64,000 bases of DNA, taken from contig OZ023268.1 in assembly GCA_964006375.1 (NCBI GenBank), forward strand, positions 87,171,358-87,235,357, given 5' to 3'. The notes under the pieces were generated by a model that worked only from the letters and a program-made list of their open reading frames with translations, did not search any database and was not told the DNA's origin. The translations under genes were made by a program, and so were the position numbers. Below, piece after piece: positions 9,790 to 18,261 of the stretch (its first letter is position 1; every line of letters starts with the position of its first letter). The stretch comes from Tillus elongatus (Eukaryota > Arthropoda > Insecta > Coleoptera > Cleridae).

Positions 9790-10506
9790 CTAGGCAATCT
9801 TTTTAAGCTCTAAGCGAACAGACACCTCTTCACCTTGAAAGTTTACAGGAACTGAATCTTGATCCACGATGTCGATGCTTATATTTGAAATCTCTCGTTT
9901 GTTTACTGGTAAATAAATTAGATTCTTAGGTTCTATATCGATTGCATAACCAGGATCGACCATCGGTGCAAACTCATATAACGTATGTGAAGGTTTTCCA
10001 TTATAGTAAGAACCAGACACAATATTAGTTTCTATACGAATCTGTTTAACATCCACTATTTCAACAGGTAAATCAGATTCATGGAAGACACCTGGTTGAA
10101 GAACTTGCTTTGAAAATCCCAGCATTCGCCCAATCGAATCATCAGATTTAAAGCTGATACTTGTGAAACACTTTATTTCACATCTAATGGTGTTGGGATT
10201 AGGTCTTAGAATCAAAGCTAGCTGCTTTTGTTCACGTGTTGCTGTAGCACCAACAAGTTCATTTTGAAGCAAGTTTTCCAAATGTGTTATTTCATATGCA
10301 CCAGTAGGTATCGTGATGATTCTCCAAGCAGCTCCTTCTTTTACATAAAATTTATTTTTACCTTTATATATGTTAGGTATGTTGTTGTATGTGTGAAAAC
10401 CTATCAAAGCAACTGCATAACTACCACCTGGATCCAATTCAATTGGAGGATCGTAGTCTGTTGACAGATGACAACTTCGATCTTTCAACGTGAAGGTTTG
10501 CGACAT
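9790..10506 (-). CDS. Polinton minor capsid (penton-like) protein
   Basis: A protein of 238 residues, mostly predicted beta strands, matching the single-jelly-roll minor capsid proteins of Polintons. Recognisable features are the N-terminal FTLKDRSCHLSTDYDPPI, the AVALIGFHTYNNIPNI segment and a C-terminal EVSVRLELKKI. Such proteins form pentameric vertices next to the hexon-like protein. It begins with a clear ATG, its stop lies 122 bp before the capsid gene, and it starts 16 bp after the protease stop, suggesting a compact late-gene block. The frame is intact. Confidence 0.85.
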   Translation of the reverse strand: MSQTFTLKDRSCHLSTDYDPPIELDPGGSYAVALIGFHTYNNIPNIYKGKNKFYVKEGAAWRIITIPTGAYEITHLENLLQNELVGATATREQKQLALILRPNPNTIRCEIKCFTSISFKSDDSIGRMLGFSKQVLQPGVFHESDLPVEIVDVKQIRIETNIVSGSYYNGKPSHTLYEFAPMVDPGYAIDIEPKNLIYLPVNKREISNISIDIVDQDSVPVNFQGEEVSVRLELKKIA

Positions 10507-10522
10507 GACTGAAACACAGATA

Positions 10523-10900
10523 CTACCGTTTAAGGCTTTTATTTAAAAATTTTAAACATAAATGACCACAATTATAAGTATTATATTTCTGATACACATC
10601 ATGATTGTACATTAGAGTAGAGTCTTTAAGGTAACGCTGCAGTTCAACTGGTGGCTTCAAGTTTCCATATGAGTCAAAGTACACGGCTGTGTCACCACGT
10701 TTCTTAACTGCAACCCAATGACTGCCAGGTTCCTTGTTTGTTTGCAAATTCATGATAAGTGATTCATTCTTGCGTGGCCCATTCGATGGCAAAGTATCTC
10801 GCATGTATACACCTCTAAAATATGGAATTTTCATTTTACCAGCAAATTTCACAAGGTCTTCATTTGTTAGAGGTCTTGCTGGTAAACATCTTACTCGTTT
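10523..10900 (-). CDS. Adenain-like cysteine protease (no AUG at homologous start)
   Basis: Resembles the virion-maturation proteases of Polintons and adenoviruses (C5/Ulp1-like fold). Counting from the first in-frame ATG (10834), the catalytic candidates are His39 in GSHW, Asp54 in YFDSYG, Gln82 and Cys89 in NCGHLCL. The family's conserved N-terminal portion (LTNEDL then FRGVYMRD) begins upstream of that ATG, in a frame open back to a stop near 10927 with no AUG. That upstream frame overlaps the pX-like gene and is entered by a -1 shift at the slippery site at 10897-10903. The enzyme may therefore be made as a pX-protease extension, or from the internal ATG, or the start may have decayed. 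Its usual substrates would be capsid precursors. Confidence 0.85.
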   Translation of the reverse strand, partial: KRVRCLPARPLTNEDLVKFAGKMKIPYFRGVYMRDTLPSNGPRKNESLIMNLQTNKEPGSHWVAVKKRGDTAVYFDSYGNLKPPVELQRYLKDSTLMYNHDVYQKYNTYNCGHLCLKFLNKSLKR

Positions 10901-10903
10901 TTT
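10835..10903 (-). promoter_or_regulatory. Candidate -1 ribosomal frameshift signal
   Basis: On the minus strand the pX frame reads CCA AAA AAC GAG TAA, so the canonical slippery heptamer A AAA AAC (10903-10897) sits in the correct phase one codon before the stop (10893-10891). After a 10-nt spacer a perfect 11-bp stem can form between UUUACCAGCAA (10886-10876) and UUGCUGGUAAA (10845-10835), with a 29-nt loop. A slip of -1 leads directly into the protease frame. The heptamer, phase, stop and stem are seen in the sequence; frameshifting itself is inferred. Confidence 0.65.
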
Positions 10904-11304
10904 GGTTTCTGCAAATACAACCCATAACCGCTACGCTGCTTCTTCAGATATAATCCTTTACCGAGTCTCTTATACTTTGGTTTTAATTTCAAACCATTAC
11001 CTCTCTTACCCATAGCAATAGCCTCCATCGTTTTGTTATGCCGTTCTTCTTCTTCTAGTTTTTGTTTGGCTGATTTGGCATCGTTAACTGCTTTAGCAAT
11101 GCCTGCAGCACCGCCACCCAGAGCACCTAGCGCTGACAGGCCACCAAAAATTAAAGGTAGTAGTGGAAGGAAGCCTCCGCTTTTAGGTATTGGAATAACT
11201 CGCGGTTTCAGCACATTCTTACGCCCACCAATCTGTTTAACAATTGCGTGAGCGATATCAAACACGGCATTCTCTGATGGAATAAGATTTCTGTCTTTTA
11301 GAAC
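10891..11304 (-). CDS. Adenovirus pX-like virion core protein
   Basis: A basic protein of 124-137 residues resembling the pX (mu-like) core proteins annotated in Polintons and adintoviruses. It has a Gly/Ala/Leu-rich hydrophobic segment (GGFLPLLPLIFGGLSALGAL then GGGAAGIAKAV), a Lys/Glu-rich helix, and C-terminal GKGLYLKK and GYGLYL repeats. In adenoviruses such proteins condense DNA and affect membranes. No in-frame ATG precedes the conserved region: the frame is open only from the TAA that ends the PLA2-like gene, and the same frame continues across that stop. The 3' end overlaps the protease frame. Initiation may be non-AUG, by reinitiation or by readthrough, or the start may be lost. Confidence 0.75.
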   Translation of the reverse strand, partial: VLKDRNLIPSENAVFDIAHAIVKQIGGRKNVLKPRVIPIPKSGGFLPLLPLIFGGLSALGALGGGAAGIAKAVNDAKSAKQKLEEEERHNKTMEAIAMGKRGNGLKLKPKYKRLGKGLYLKKQRSGYGLYLQKPKNE

Positions 11305-11712
11305 TTATCCAATCAGACTAAGAATGTTTTTAAAGGGAACTTTTTTCCTCGGTTTTGAGGTGATTACATCAAGACCCATACCAAGCTTTCTTTTAACTTT
11401 CATAGTGTTTGTAACACTCCAAGCGGCTAACTTTTCACCAAAACTCGCGTCCTTTGACTTGACTCTCTCCCAAGCTCGATTCTCCAACACTTCGTCGGCT
11501 CGATGCCTATCACTTAACTCTTTTGATTGAGAGTAAGCGATGTCGTGGTCTCGACAAGCACGATCTAAAGGATTGATACCTTGATCACCTCTAGCAAGAC
11601 GTTCTTTAAGTTTAGTACCCGGGCCACAAAATTGATAACCAGGAACGTGCAGCTCAACAGGTAGCTTGTTAATGGCTGTGTTTACAAGACCTTCCCCCTG
11701 TGACACCAACAT
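11305..11712 (-). CDS. Phospholipase A2-like protein (parvovirus VP1u-type)
   Basis: A 135-residue protein with the calcium-loop motif YQFCGPGT (residues 26-33) and the catalytic helix ACRDHDIAY with the His-Asp pair at 56-57, as in the PLA2-like domains of parvovirus VP1 and insect Polintons. The basic C-terminus (KVKRKLGMGL, KPRKKVP) suggests nucleic-acid or capsid binding. In virions such domains are thought to help membrane breach during entry. It starts at an ATG facing the ATPase gene 77 bp away. The next ORF (pX-like) is in the same frame, separated only by the TAA stop. Confidence 0.88.
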   Translation of the reverse strand: MLVSQGEGLVNTAINKLPVELHVPGYQFCGPGTKLKERLARGDQGINPLDRACRDHDIAYSQSKELSDRHRADEVLENRAWERVKSKDASFGEKLAAWSVTNTMKVKRKLGMGLDVITSKPRKKVPFKNILSLIG

Positions 11713-11789
11713 TGATACTAACTGTGTGATCCGCTTACATGTCTATATTTATATACATACTCGAAAAATATAGTTTAGTTCCAGTCAAG
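11713..11789. promoter_or_regulatory. Compact bidirectional promoter between PLA2-like and ATPase genes
   Basis: Only 77 bp separate two divergent start codons. The segment holds TATATTTATATA (11743-11754), a near-palindromic TATA element readable on both strands, about 35-45 bp from either start codon. This is where leftward and rightward gene blocks diverge. Confidence 0.5.
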
Positions 11790-12480
11790 ATGCACACCAC
11801 CAAACACGCTTCTGTCTTACCTATTACAAATATAGACGATGTTGTTGATACAGCAGAACAACAACTAAGGCATGGTCCTCTCTTCCCAAACACAGTTAGA
11901 GGTATCATATGTGGTCCTAGTGGGTGTGGTAAAACAAATGTTATGTTAAGTTTATTGTTTGAACCGAACGGTTTAAAGTTTGATAACGTGTATGTGTATT
12001 CAAAGTCTCTGTATCAACCTAAATATAAGATGTTACAAAGGGTGTTGGATGCTACAAAAAGTGTTGGTTATTATCCATATAGTGAAAACGTGAAATATTA
12101 GATCCAGCAGAAGCCCAGGAGAACTCGGTGTTTATATTCGATGATGTGGCTTGTGACAAACAAGATAAAATGAGAGCATACTTTAGTATGGGGAGACATA
12201 AGAATATTGATTCATTCTATCTCTGTCAAACATATACTCGAATACCCAAACATCTGATACGTGATAACGCTAACGTTTTGATTCTCTTTAAACAAGATGA
12301 AACGAACTTAAAACACATCTATGACGATCATGTGACCACTGATATGGACTTTAAAAATTTAAAAATATATGTTGTCAATGCTGGAATGGTAATAAGTATG
12401 GTGTGTTGGTGATTGTAAAAGAAAACGAAGTCCACAGAGGGAGATATAGAAAAGGATTCGATAGCTACATATTAATCTAA
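11790..12480 (+). pseudogene. Packaging ATPase (A32/FtsK-like), frameshifted
   Basis: Resembles the genome-packaging ATPases of Polintons and nucleocytoplasmic large DNA viruses. From ATG 11790, Walker A is GPSGCGKT at residues 42-49, and Walker B is the VFIFDD segment at about 12128-12145. The frame breaks near 12090-12098 (reading stops at 12101, while homologous sequence continues in the next frame, consistent with a missing base) and again near 12365, after which the last part of the protein ends at a TAA at about 12480. The breaks look like single-base indels. No convincing slippery heptamer is present, so I treat them as mutations or assembly errors. A long repeat array follows. Confidence 0.85.
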
Positions 12481-12543
12481 TGGTCTACAACCAACAACAA
12501 CAAAGAGATGTCTAGCAGGACAACCAACCAGCTAACAAGACAG

Positions 12544-12776
12544 ACAACCTGTCTAAAACAACCTGTCTAAAACAACCTGTCTAAAACAACTTGTCTAAAA
12601 CAACTTGTCTAAAACAACCTGTCTAAAACAACTTGTCTAAAACAACCTGTCTAAAACAACTTGTCTAAAACAACCTGTCTAAAACAACCTGTCTAACAAC
12701 CTGTCTAACAACCTGTCTAACAACCTGTCTAACAACCTGTCTAACAACCTGTCTAACAACCTGTCTAACAACCGGG
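12544..12776. repeat. 14/12-bp minisatellite between ATPase and DUF8207 genes
   Basis: About eleven units of 14 bp (AACAACCTGTCTAA and a TTG variant) change into about seven units of 12 bp (AACAACCTGTCT). The array occupies most of the 420-bp gap between two same-strand genes and is not in a coding frame that I recognise. Confidence 0.95.
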
Positions 12777-12898
12777 TCTACCTGTTGTGTTAGATACCTA
12801 ACACTAGATAGGCAGACATACAACCAATTCAAAGCTAGTACACCTTAAACCACCGAACTGTTTGCATCTCTTAACACGAAACAAATAACTTTAGCAAG

Positions 12899-13933
12899 AT
12901 GGAGGTGATGAGTAAACAAGAGAGAAAAATTAAGAAAAAGATTTTACAACTTGCTGAAAACATTCGAAAAAAACATTTAATGCTTAAGCTTGGTAGAGCT
13001 GAGAATGATGAAGCCCTGCAGCGTTTATATAAACCACTTGTTGACCCACTGAGTGAAATATCTAAAAATACATCAACGCTTAAACTGCAGTCACCAGCTG
13101 AACAAATCAAAGAAGAAGCGGTACCAGAAAAGAAACCCAAAGTTGAGTTCCTTAAAGACCATGAAGTTTTTGAAGCCGAACCAGAAGTAGAGACAAGTTT
13201 TGATGAGGATATCCCAACATTTGAAGAGCTTGAGGCAGATCTACAAACTGTCACAAACAACCCAGCATATCAAGAATTTTTGGAGCAATATCCTGAACGA
13301 GTTCGATATTATGTAGACAAGTATTTTACTGAACCACCGAGGCTTGCTACTATTGATCAAACGTATGGTGCTCGCTACGCTAAAGATACTGGTAGTTGGA
13401 GTCTTGGCAATAAACACTTGGACTTTACTGATAATGACATTCGACTAGGTCAAAGGAGATATCCTCAAACACAAGGTCTGCTAGAATTGATATTTATGAA
13501 AACACCTAGAGGGTATACCTATGACGATCTTCAACACTATAGAGATATTCTAGAAGCAACTAGTGTTCATAAAATGAACTACGATCCCAACGCACGAACC
13601 AAGGGTTGTTCCTCGGAAAAGTATCTTACTCTAATAAAACCAGTTATAAACCCACGAGGACGAAGATCCTCAACTCCTCAAGGTTTTGGTTACGACACAC
13701 ATCATAACGCAGAACAAAAAACTGAACCTAGAGCTCAGAATGTAAGCAGCAACACTAACAACTATATGCTACAAAATAACAAACAAATAGAATATGTCTA
13801 TTGGGATGACATAAATGAGCTGGTTGATAGACTTAGACTTTTAGTAGCTTCCCAAGCTGCTGGTAATAATACTCATAACAATGAAATTCAGTCAATCATT
13901 GAAGAACTGAAGGAGGTTGGTGTTATCGCCTAA
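12899..13933 (+). CDS. DUF8207-type Polinton protein
   Basis: A 344-residue protein with the conserved C-terminal segment of the DUF8207 family found in insect Polintons (VYWDDINELVDRLRLLVASQ, then IIEELKEVG). The N-terminus (1-100) is a Lys/Glu-rich probable coiled coil. The middle holds LEQYPERVRYYVDKYF and a YGARY segment followed by DNDIRLGQRRYPQTQGL. Its function is unknown; consistent occurrence beside capsid and integrase genes suggests a structural or packaging role, which is inference. The ATG follows a purine-rich leader, the frame is intact, and the next gene begins 50 bp after the stop. Confidence 0.8.
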   Translation: MEVMSKQERKIKKKILQLAENIRKKHLMLKLGRAENDEALQRLYKPLVDPLSEISKNTSTLKLQSPAEQIKEEAVPEKKPKVEFLKDHEVFEAEPEVETSFDEDIPTFEELEADLQTVTNNPAYQEFLEQYPERVRYYVDKYFTEPPRLATIDQTYGARYAKDTGSWSLGNKHLDFTDNDIRLGQRRYPQTQGLLELIFMKTPRGYTYDDLQHYRDILEATSVHKMNYDPNARTKGCSSEKYLTLIKPVINPRGRRSSTPQGFGYDTHHNAEQKTEPRAQNVSSNTNNYMLQNNKQIEYVYWDDINELVDRLRLLVASQAAGNNTHNNEIQSIIEELKEVGVIA

Positions 13934-13982
13934 TATACCTACATATATCACAGATATACCTACCTTAGTGCTTAGTATAAAA

Positions 13983-14432
13983 ATGTCTATCGATAAGTTC
14001 GGACGTTCCCAATCCAATAAAGGTTCTAAGTTTAAAATTATTGAAAGAGAGATTTTCCCAAGAACTGATAGTGGTGATTTTGATTTGCAAAGCCATAGAT
14101 TGTGTAACATCGCTGATCCAGTCGATGCAACAGATGGTGTAAATAAAAAATTTGTTGATGTATGGATAGACGACTATCAGAAGAACAAAGATGAGGTAAA
14201 ACAAAGAATCATTGCCATCTTACTTGAAGCTGTACACAAACCTGAGTTGGAAGATTTAAAAAACGAATTTGAAAATAAATTGAAAATTTTAGCTAAGGAC
14301 ATAACTGCTCAAGTTTTAAAAGACATTGATCTGTCAAAGAATAACAAGTTAAAGAAGAAGTTGGGTGAAATAGACAACAAACTAAAAGATTTACATAACA
14401 AGTGGATACTCTTAAATCCATCATCACCATGA
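13983..14432 (+). CDS. Small coiled-coil (fibre-like) Polinton protein
   Basis: A protein of 149 residues starting MSIDKFGRSQ. Residues 20-55 contain a pattern seen in fibre or tail-spike-like proteins (GDFDLQSHRLCNIADPVDAT followed by NKKFVD). The rest is a Lys/Glu/Leu heptad-rich coiled coil up to about residue 140. A trimeric fibre or attachment role is possible from this layout but is an inference. Its 3' end overlaps the integrase ATG by four bases (14429-14432), suggesting coupled expression or a shared transcript. Confidence 0.6.
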   Translation: MSIDKFGRSQSNKGSKFKIIEREIFPRTDSGDFDLQSHRLCNIADPVDATDGVNKKFVDVWIDDYQKNKDEVKQRIIAILLEAVHKPELEDLKNEFENKLKILAKDITAQVLKDIDLSKNNKLKKKLGEIDNKLKDLHNKWILLNPSSP

Positions 14433-15373
14433 AACGGAAAATAGTTGAACCATCTGATGCTAAGAAGCAAGTAATAAATGAGTTATACACACCAGCACGA
14501 ATCAACTTCAAACGTAGACGTACCATAATTAAAGGTTTAAATGACTTGTGGCAGATTGATTTGGCAGAGTTTCAAGACTATCATCGCGAAAACTCTGGTT
14601 ACAAATACATTTTAGTGGTTATCAATTGTTTTTCAAAATATGTGTGGACTCGTCCGCTTAAATCTAAAAATGCTGAAGAGGTGACTAAAGCTATGGCTGA
14701 TATTTTAGCTAATAGTACAACGCCCTCTAACGTTCAATCTGATCTTGGTAAGGAGTTTTATAACTCAAAATTTAACGCCTTAATGAAAAAATATAACATC
14801 AATCACTACAGCACTTATAGTGTGAAGAAGGCTGCAATGGTGGAAAGAGTTATACGTACCTTGAAAGAGAAGATATATAAAAATTTCAACTTGATTGGCT
14901 CCTACACGTGGTTTAATACACTACCTGATGTCACTGCTACTTACAACGCTACTGTTCATCGAACAACTGGTGTAAAACCTCAAGATGTTAACAAGAAAAA
15001 TGAAAAAGCTATTCTGAAACAAGTTTACTCAAATCTGAAAGTGTTTAACAAAAATAAATTTAAAGTGGGTGATGTTGTACGTATAAGTAAAGCAAAAGCT
15101 CAATTTGAAAAGGGGTATACACCTCGCTGGTCAACAGAATTATTCAAGATTGTTAGTGTTCATTTCACAAATCCAGTAACATACTTTCTTGAAGACATGC
15201 AAGGCAAGCCTATCAGTGGAGGATTTTACGAGGAAGAACTACAAAAGACTAAACAAACAGACATCTATCTGGTTGAACGCATCTTGAGGAAGAAAGGCAA
15301 GAAACTCTATGTAAAATGGTTGGGTTTTGATAAATCTCAGAATTCTTGGATAAATTCAGATGATGTTAAATAA
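14429..15373 (+). CDS. Polinton integrase (RVE family) with chromodomain
   Basis: A retroviral-type integrase of about 314 residues. The catalytic triad is visible as Asp44 in WQIDLAEF, Asp105 in QSDLGKEF and Glu139 in AAMVERVI. A C-terminal chromodomain (YLVERILRKKGKKLYVKWLG, then NSWI) occupies about residues 268-305 and would target chromatin. This integrase makes the 6-bp staggered insertion matching the duplication seen at the element's ends. The start is the ATG giving MKRKIVEPSD. An AATAAA lies about 35 bp after the stop. The frame is intact, with all three catalytic residues present. Confidence 0.93.
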   Translation: MKRKIVEPSDAKKQVINELYTPARINFKRRRTIIKGLNDLWQIDLAEFQDYHRENSGYKYILVVINCFSKYVWTRPLKSKNAEEVTKAMADILANSTTPSNVQSDLGKEFYNSKFNALMKKYNINHYSTYSVKKAAMVERVIRTLKEKIYKNFNLIGSYTWFNTLPDVTATYNATVHRTTGVKPQDVNKKNEKAILKQVYSNLKVFNKNKFKVGDVVRISKAKAQFEKGYTPRWSTELFKIVSVHFTNPVTYFLEDMQGKPISGGFYEEELQKTKQTDIYLVERILRKKGKKLYVKWLGFDKSQNSWINSDDVK

Positions 15374-15482
15374 GCTTATATATTTAATGTATTAATGTAC
15401 TTAGAATAAAATAAAAGTCTTTATTAAAATAATGTTATTTTATTTTTTCATCTGGTTACATACAATTAAGCTAAGTGAACAA
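15374..15482. terminator. Shared polyadenylation region of convergent genes
   Basis: The integrase and KilA-N genes converge on about 110 bp. AATAAA on the plus strand at about 15405-15412 and its complement TTTATT at about 15437 could serve as polyadenylation signals for each direction. Confidence 0.5.
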
Positions 15483-16375
15483 TTACAATTTATGTCGTAA
15501 ATCAATAATATCCTGAATAAACTTCTCCTGAGGTACATCTGCTATCTGTAGATCGTTTCTATTCGTCTTGAGGTATTTTACTTCGGTCTTTATTCTGTTA
15601 AAGAGATTTACAGAACTTGGATCATACAACATGTTTAAAACTACTTCGGAATCAGGGTGTTTATTTTTAAAGTTCTTGACAGCTCTTTTAAAACTTTTCT
15701 TCTGAGTCCTTACAGCATGATATGGATAGGTAGCATCCTTCTCATTTCTTGAAAGCAAACCAAAAACACAAAGTTTTCCAGGGTTGCTTGGTTTTGGAGA
15801 TATATCTTCTAAATGTTCTGTGATTTTAGCATTTGTTTCTCGCATACGCTGCACTTCATCATCTATCTCCATTAATTTCACTTCAATTTCTTTGAGGTTA
15901 TCCTTGTATTTTTGATTAAATTCACTTACGAAAAAATCAAAAATAATTTGGTTGCACTTTTCATAGAAACTATTGGATATCCAACAGGCTAAATTTAATA
16001 TCAAATATTTACAGACATATGTACCAGATATCAAGTTGTTTTCAGTCTGTGTTCCACCAAAGTCCACCAAGTATGTAGCGGTTGTAGGTGTTAGTTGAGA
16101 TGTGACTCTAAGTGGACACCTTCGGTTGAAATATTTAGGGTATCGGTATTCCGGCTACCTAACTGTTTCTTTAGCCGACCGTTGTAATAGACAATCAACT
16201 CTTTAGTTTTCTTATTTTCCAGCCAATGTCTGAATCTTTTCTCACCATCTTTCCACAGCTTAGTCGCATTAAAATAACCAGTGTTTTTATCAATAATTAA
16301 TTGAAAGTCTCCAAATAAACCATACCAGAAGTTGTCTTTAATTTGCTGGTAGCACACATCATTTAATGTAGCCAT
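15483..16375 (-). pseudogene. KilA-N domain protein with a frameshift
   Basis: From the ATG at 16375 the first frame encodes the front of a KilA-N DNA-binding domain (FNATKLWKDGEKRFRHWLEN near residues 37-55, then KKTKELIVYY) and stops at 16091. The second half (TENNLISGTYVCKYLILNLA, then CWIS) continues in another frame from about 16110 and runs to 15483, followed by a coiled coil and a C-terminal domain resembling the DUF3627-type tail of large DNA virus KilA-N proteins (KLCVFGLLSRN to NLFNRIKTEV). KilA-N proteins are common in large DNA viruses and Polintons and are probable DNA-binding regulators. One indel in the middle would explain the split. A partial second copy lies at 25767-25925. 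Confidence 0.8.
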
Positions 16376-16489
16376 TTTAAACACACTACTAAACACTTGG
16401 ATACGTTAGAGTTAACTGAAGCACGTCTTACCTCTACGACAACTAAATTTTGAATGAGTTTGACAGTGTGTAGTGAACAATTTATAGAT

Positions 16490-16983
16490 GTTGCTACCAC
16501 TACGGTTTGAAGCTGTATTTATTAATATTTATTTCCAACCACATTAACTGTTCCAACATCCATCCGCTTTCAGCTTCTGCAAACTCCAAAGCTTTTGTGT
16601 AAATTTCGTCGACGAATTCTTGTTATATACTTTCAAAATTAGTTGACACTGTAACATTTTTATTTTTAGTATTAAATGACTTCATTTCTTTTTTATTTCG
16701 ACTTTGGAGTACATACAAACCAAACAATTCTAAATTCATTTTAATTTCATTATGCTTAGCTAAAGCAGCTTCCATCAGATGAAACACTTTGTCTTATTGT
16801 TTCCATAAACTGTTTAATATCAATACCTTTTTCGTATATACGATAGGTAGCCATTCTGTTTTTAAAAGCTTGAGTTAACATCTGCACTTGTTCAACTTGC
16901 CATGGTTCACATACTTTTGATTTATGAATTTCACTACGTAAATGCCCAGAGAAAGCACTCTTTTTCACTTGTAACTACGCCAT
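16490..16983 (-). pseudogene. N-terminal stump of the Polinton DNA polymerase B
   Basis: Read leftward from ATG 16983 there is a nonsense codon (TAG) at codon 3. Next come a degraded zinc-finger-like segment (SAFSGHLRSEIHKSK), then FKNRMATYRIYEKG, and, after a frame change, NLELFGLYVLQSRN, KEMKSFNTKN and AEAESGWMLEQLMWLEININ. This order matches the region that precedes the exonuclease and palm domains in insect Polinton polymerases. Homology ends at about 16490, about 115 bp before the KilA-N start, so the whole catalytic part, normally some 3 kb, is deleted. The element cannot supply its own polymerase. Confidence 0.68.
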
Positions 16984-17798
16984 ACTTAACAAATAAATAT
17001 TTGTTTGAAATTCTCAACCTTTTATACAAAAAAAAATTCTAGAGTTTTATCTTTTTCATACGACTTTAAGGTCATTCAACGGAAATAAAACCACAAACAG
17101 GAAATATGAACTGCTCACAAGGTTATTTCAACAGCTGCAAGGAAACTATGTTGGCTAACAAGGTCAATTTCGGGAAAATAAAATCAACTACTTGCCGCGC
17201 CCACACATAAGGCTAGTTCCTATTTTTAAGAGTTGAACCTGTTGTCCATTTTGTTTCTGAGCTTCCTTCTTTGTTTTGCCAGCGACCTCTATTGTCTCTA
17301 CGATATTTAAGTTTGGTTTCCTATTTGAACCTGTTGTCTATTTTGTTTCTGAACTTCCTTCTTTTGTTTGCCAACGACCCTAATTTCTATGCGAAATCTA
17401 ATAGTCTGTCTAATATTAAACATATTAATTATTATGTCTTATGTCTAATAACAAAAGCTTTATGAATGGTTTGTTTTAAAGGGGGGCGTAACTTTAAATC
17501 ATGGAGTCCTCGACCAATACCATTATTCTCGCTTATCAACCTCACTCTCATTTGTCGGCTCTAAAGGTTGGAGTGACGTAAAACAAGAAGCGCGGCTCGA
17601 AACACAAATCTAATTATTACGTCCAGAGTCATTTGCTTTATGTTAATATTTATATAACATAAACACATATTAATTCTTATTTTGTAAATCACTTAATTGT
17701 CTAATAATAAGAAAAACTTTAATTGTTACATGTATGGTTTGTTTGTAATTAAAAGTCGTATATATATATATACCAGCCTAAAACAGTAAATTAATAAG

Positions 17799-17877
17799 CG
17801 TCTGCTTAGCTCAGTGGTTAGCATCGTTGCCTCCCGTCTGAGTGCCCGGGGTTCGAAACTCACCTGCTCCAAATGGT
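17799..17877 (+). ncRNA. tRNA-like sequence with A and B boxes, right inverted repeat
   Basis: Identical block to the left copy, in opposite orientation, so both face outward. A box at about 17810-17827 and B box at about 17850-17863. As on the left, the arms do not fold into a good cloverleaf. Confidence 0.5.
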
Positions 17878-17957
17878 TTTTTTCAAAATATAATAATTTG
17901 AAGTAATAGGTTAGACACTTTGGAATGTTTGCATGTGACTTTTTGGCCCAAGTCGTG

Positions 17958-18261
17958 TGACGTCACTGCCTGGTCAAAGTTTCCTAGACATAACAGGTCA
18001 ATGACCTTATAATGCAGGTTACATTGGAAGCCATCTTGGACGCCATCTTGGGCCACGCCCACAAGGGGGTGGGGTGGTCTGGCCAAAGTTTCCTAGACAG
18101 GTCATTGACCTTGGAATGTTTACAGGTTACATAACAAGGCGAGATGTGAAATGTGACGTCACTGTCTGGCCAAAGTTTCCTAGACAGGTCAATCACCTTG
18201 GAAGGTCATTGACCTTGGAATGCAGGTTACATAACAAGGCGAGATGTGAAATGTGACGTCA
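17958..18261 (-). promoter_or_regulatory. IR-1 palindromes and CRE sites in the right inverted repeat
   Basis: Perfect IR-1 palindromes lie at 17995-18007, 18099-18111 and 18203-18215 (exactly 104 bp apart), with CRE palindromes at 17958-17965, 18154-18161 and 18254-18261. The arrangement mirrors the left end, although the order of individual units differs slightly, suggesting expansion or gene conversion of the subterminal repeat. Confidence 0.6.

Noticed and set aside
12086..12101. Possible second programmed frameshift in the packaging ATPase
   Set aside because: No canonical slippery heptamer is in phase and a second unrelated break occurs near 12365, so single-base indels or assembly errors are more likely.
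12544..12776. CRISPR array from short repeated units
   Set aside because: Units abut directly with no spacers; it is a minisatellite.
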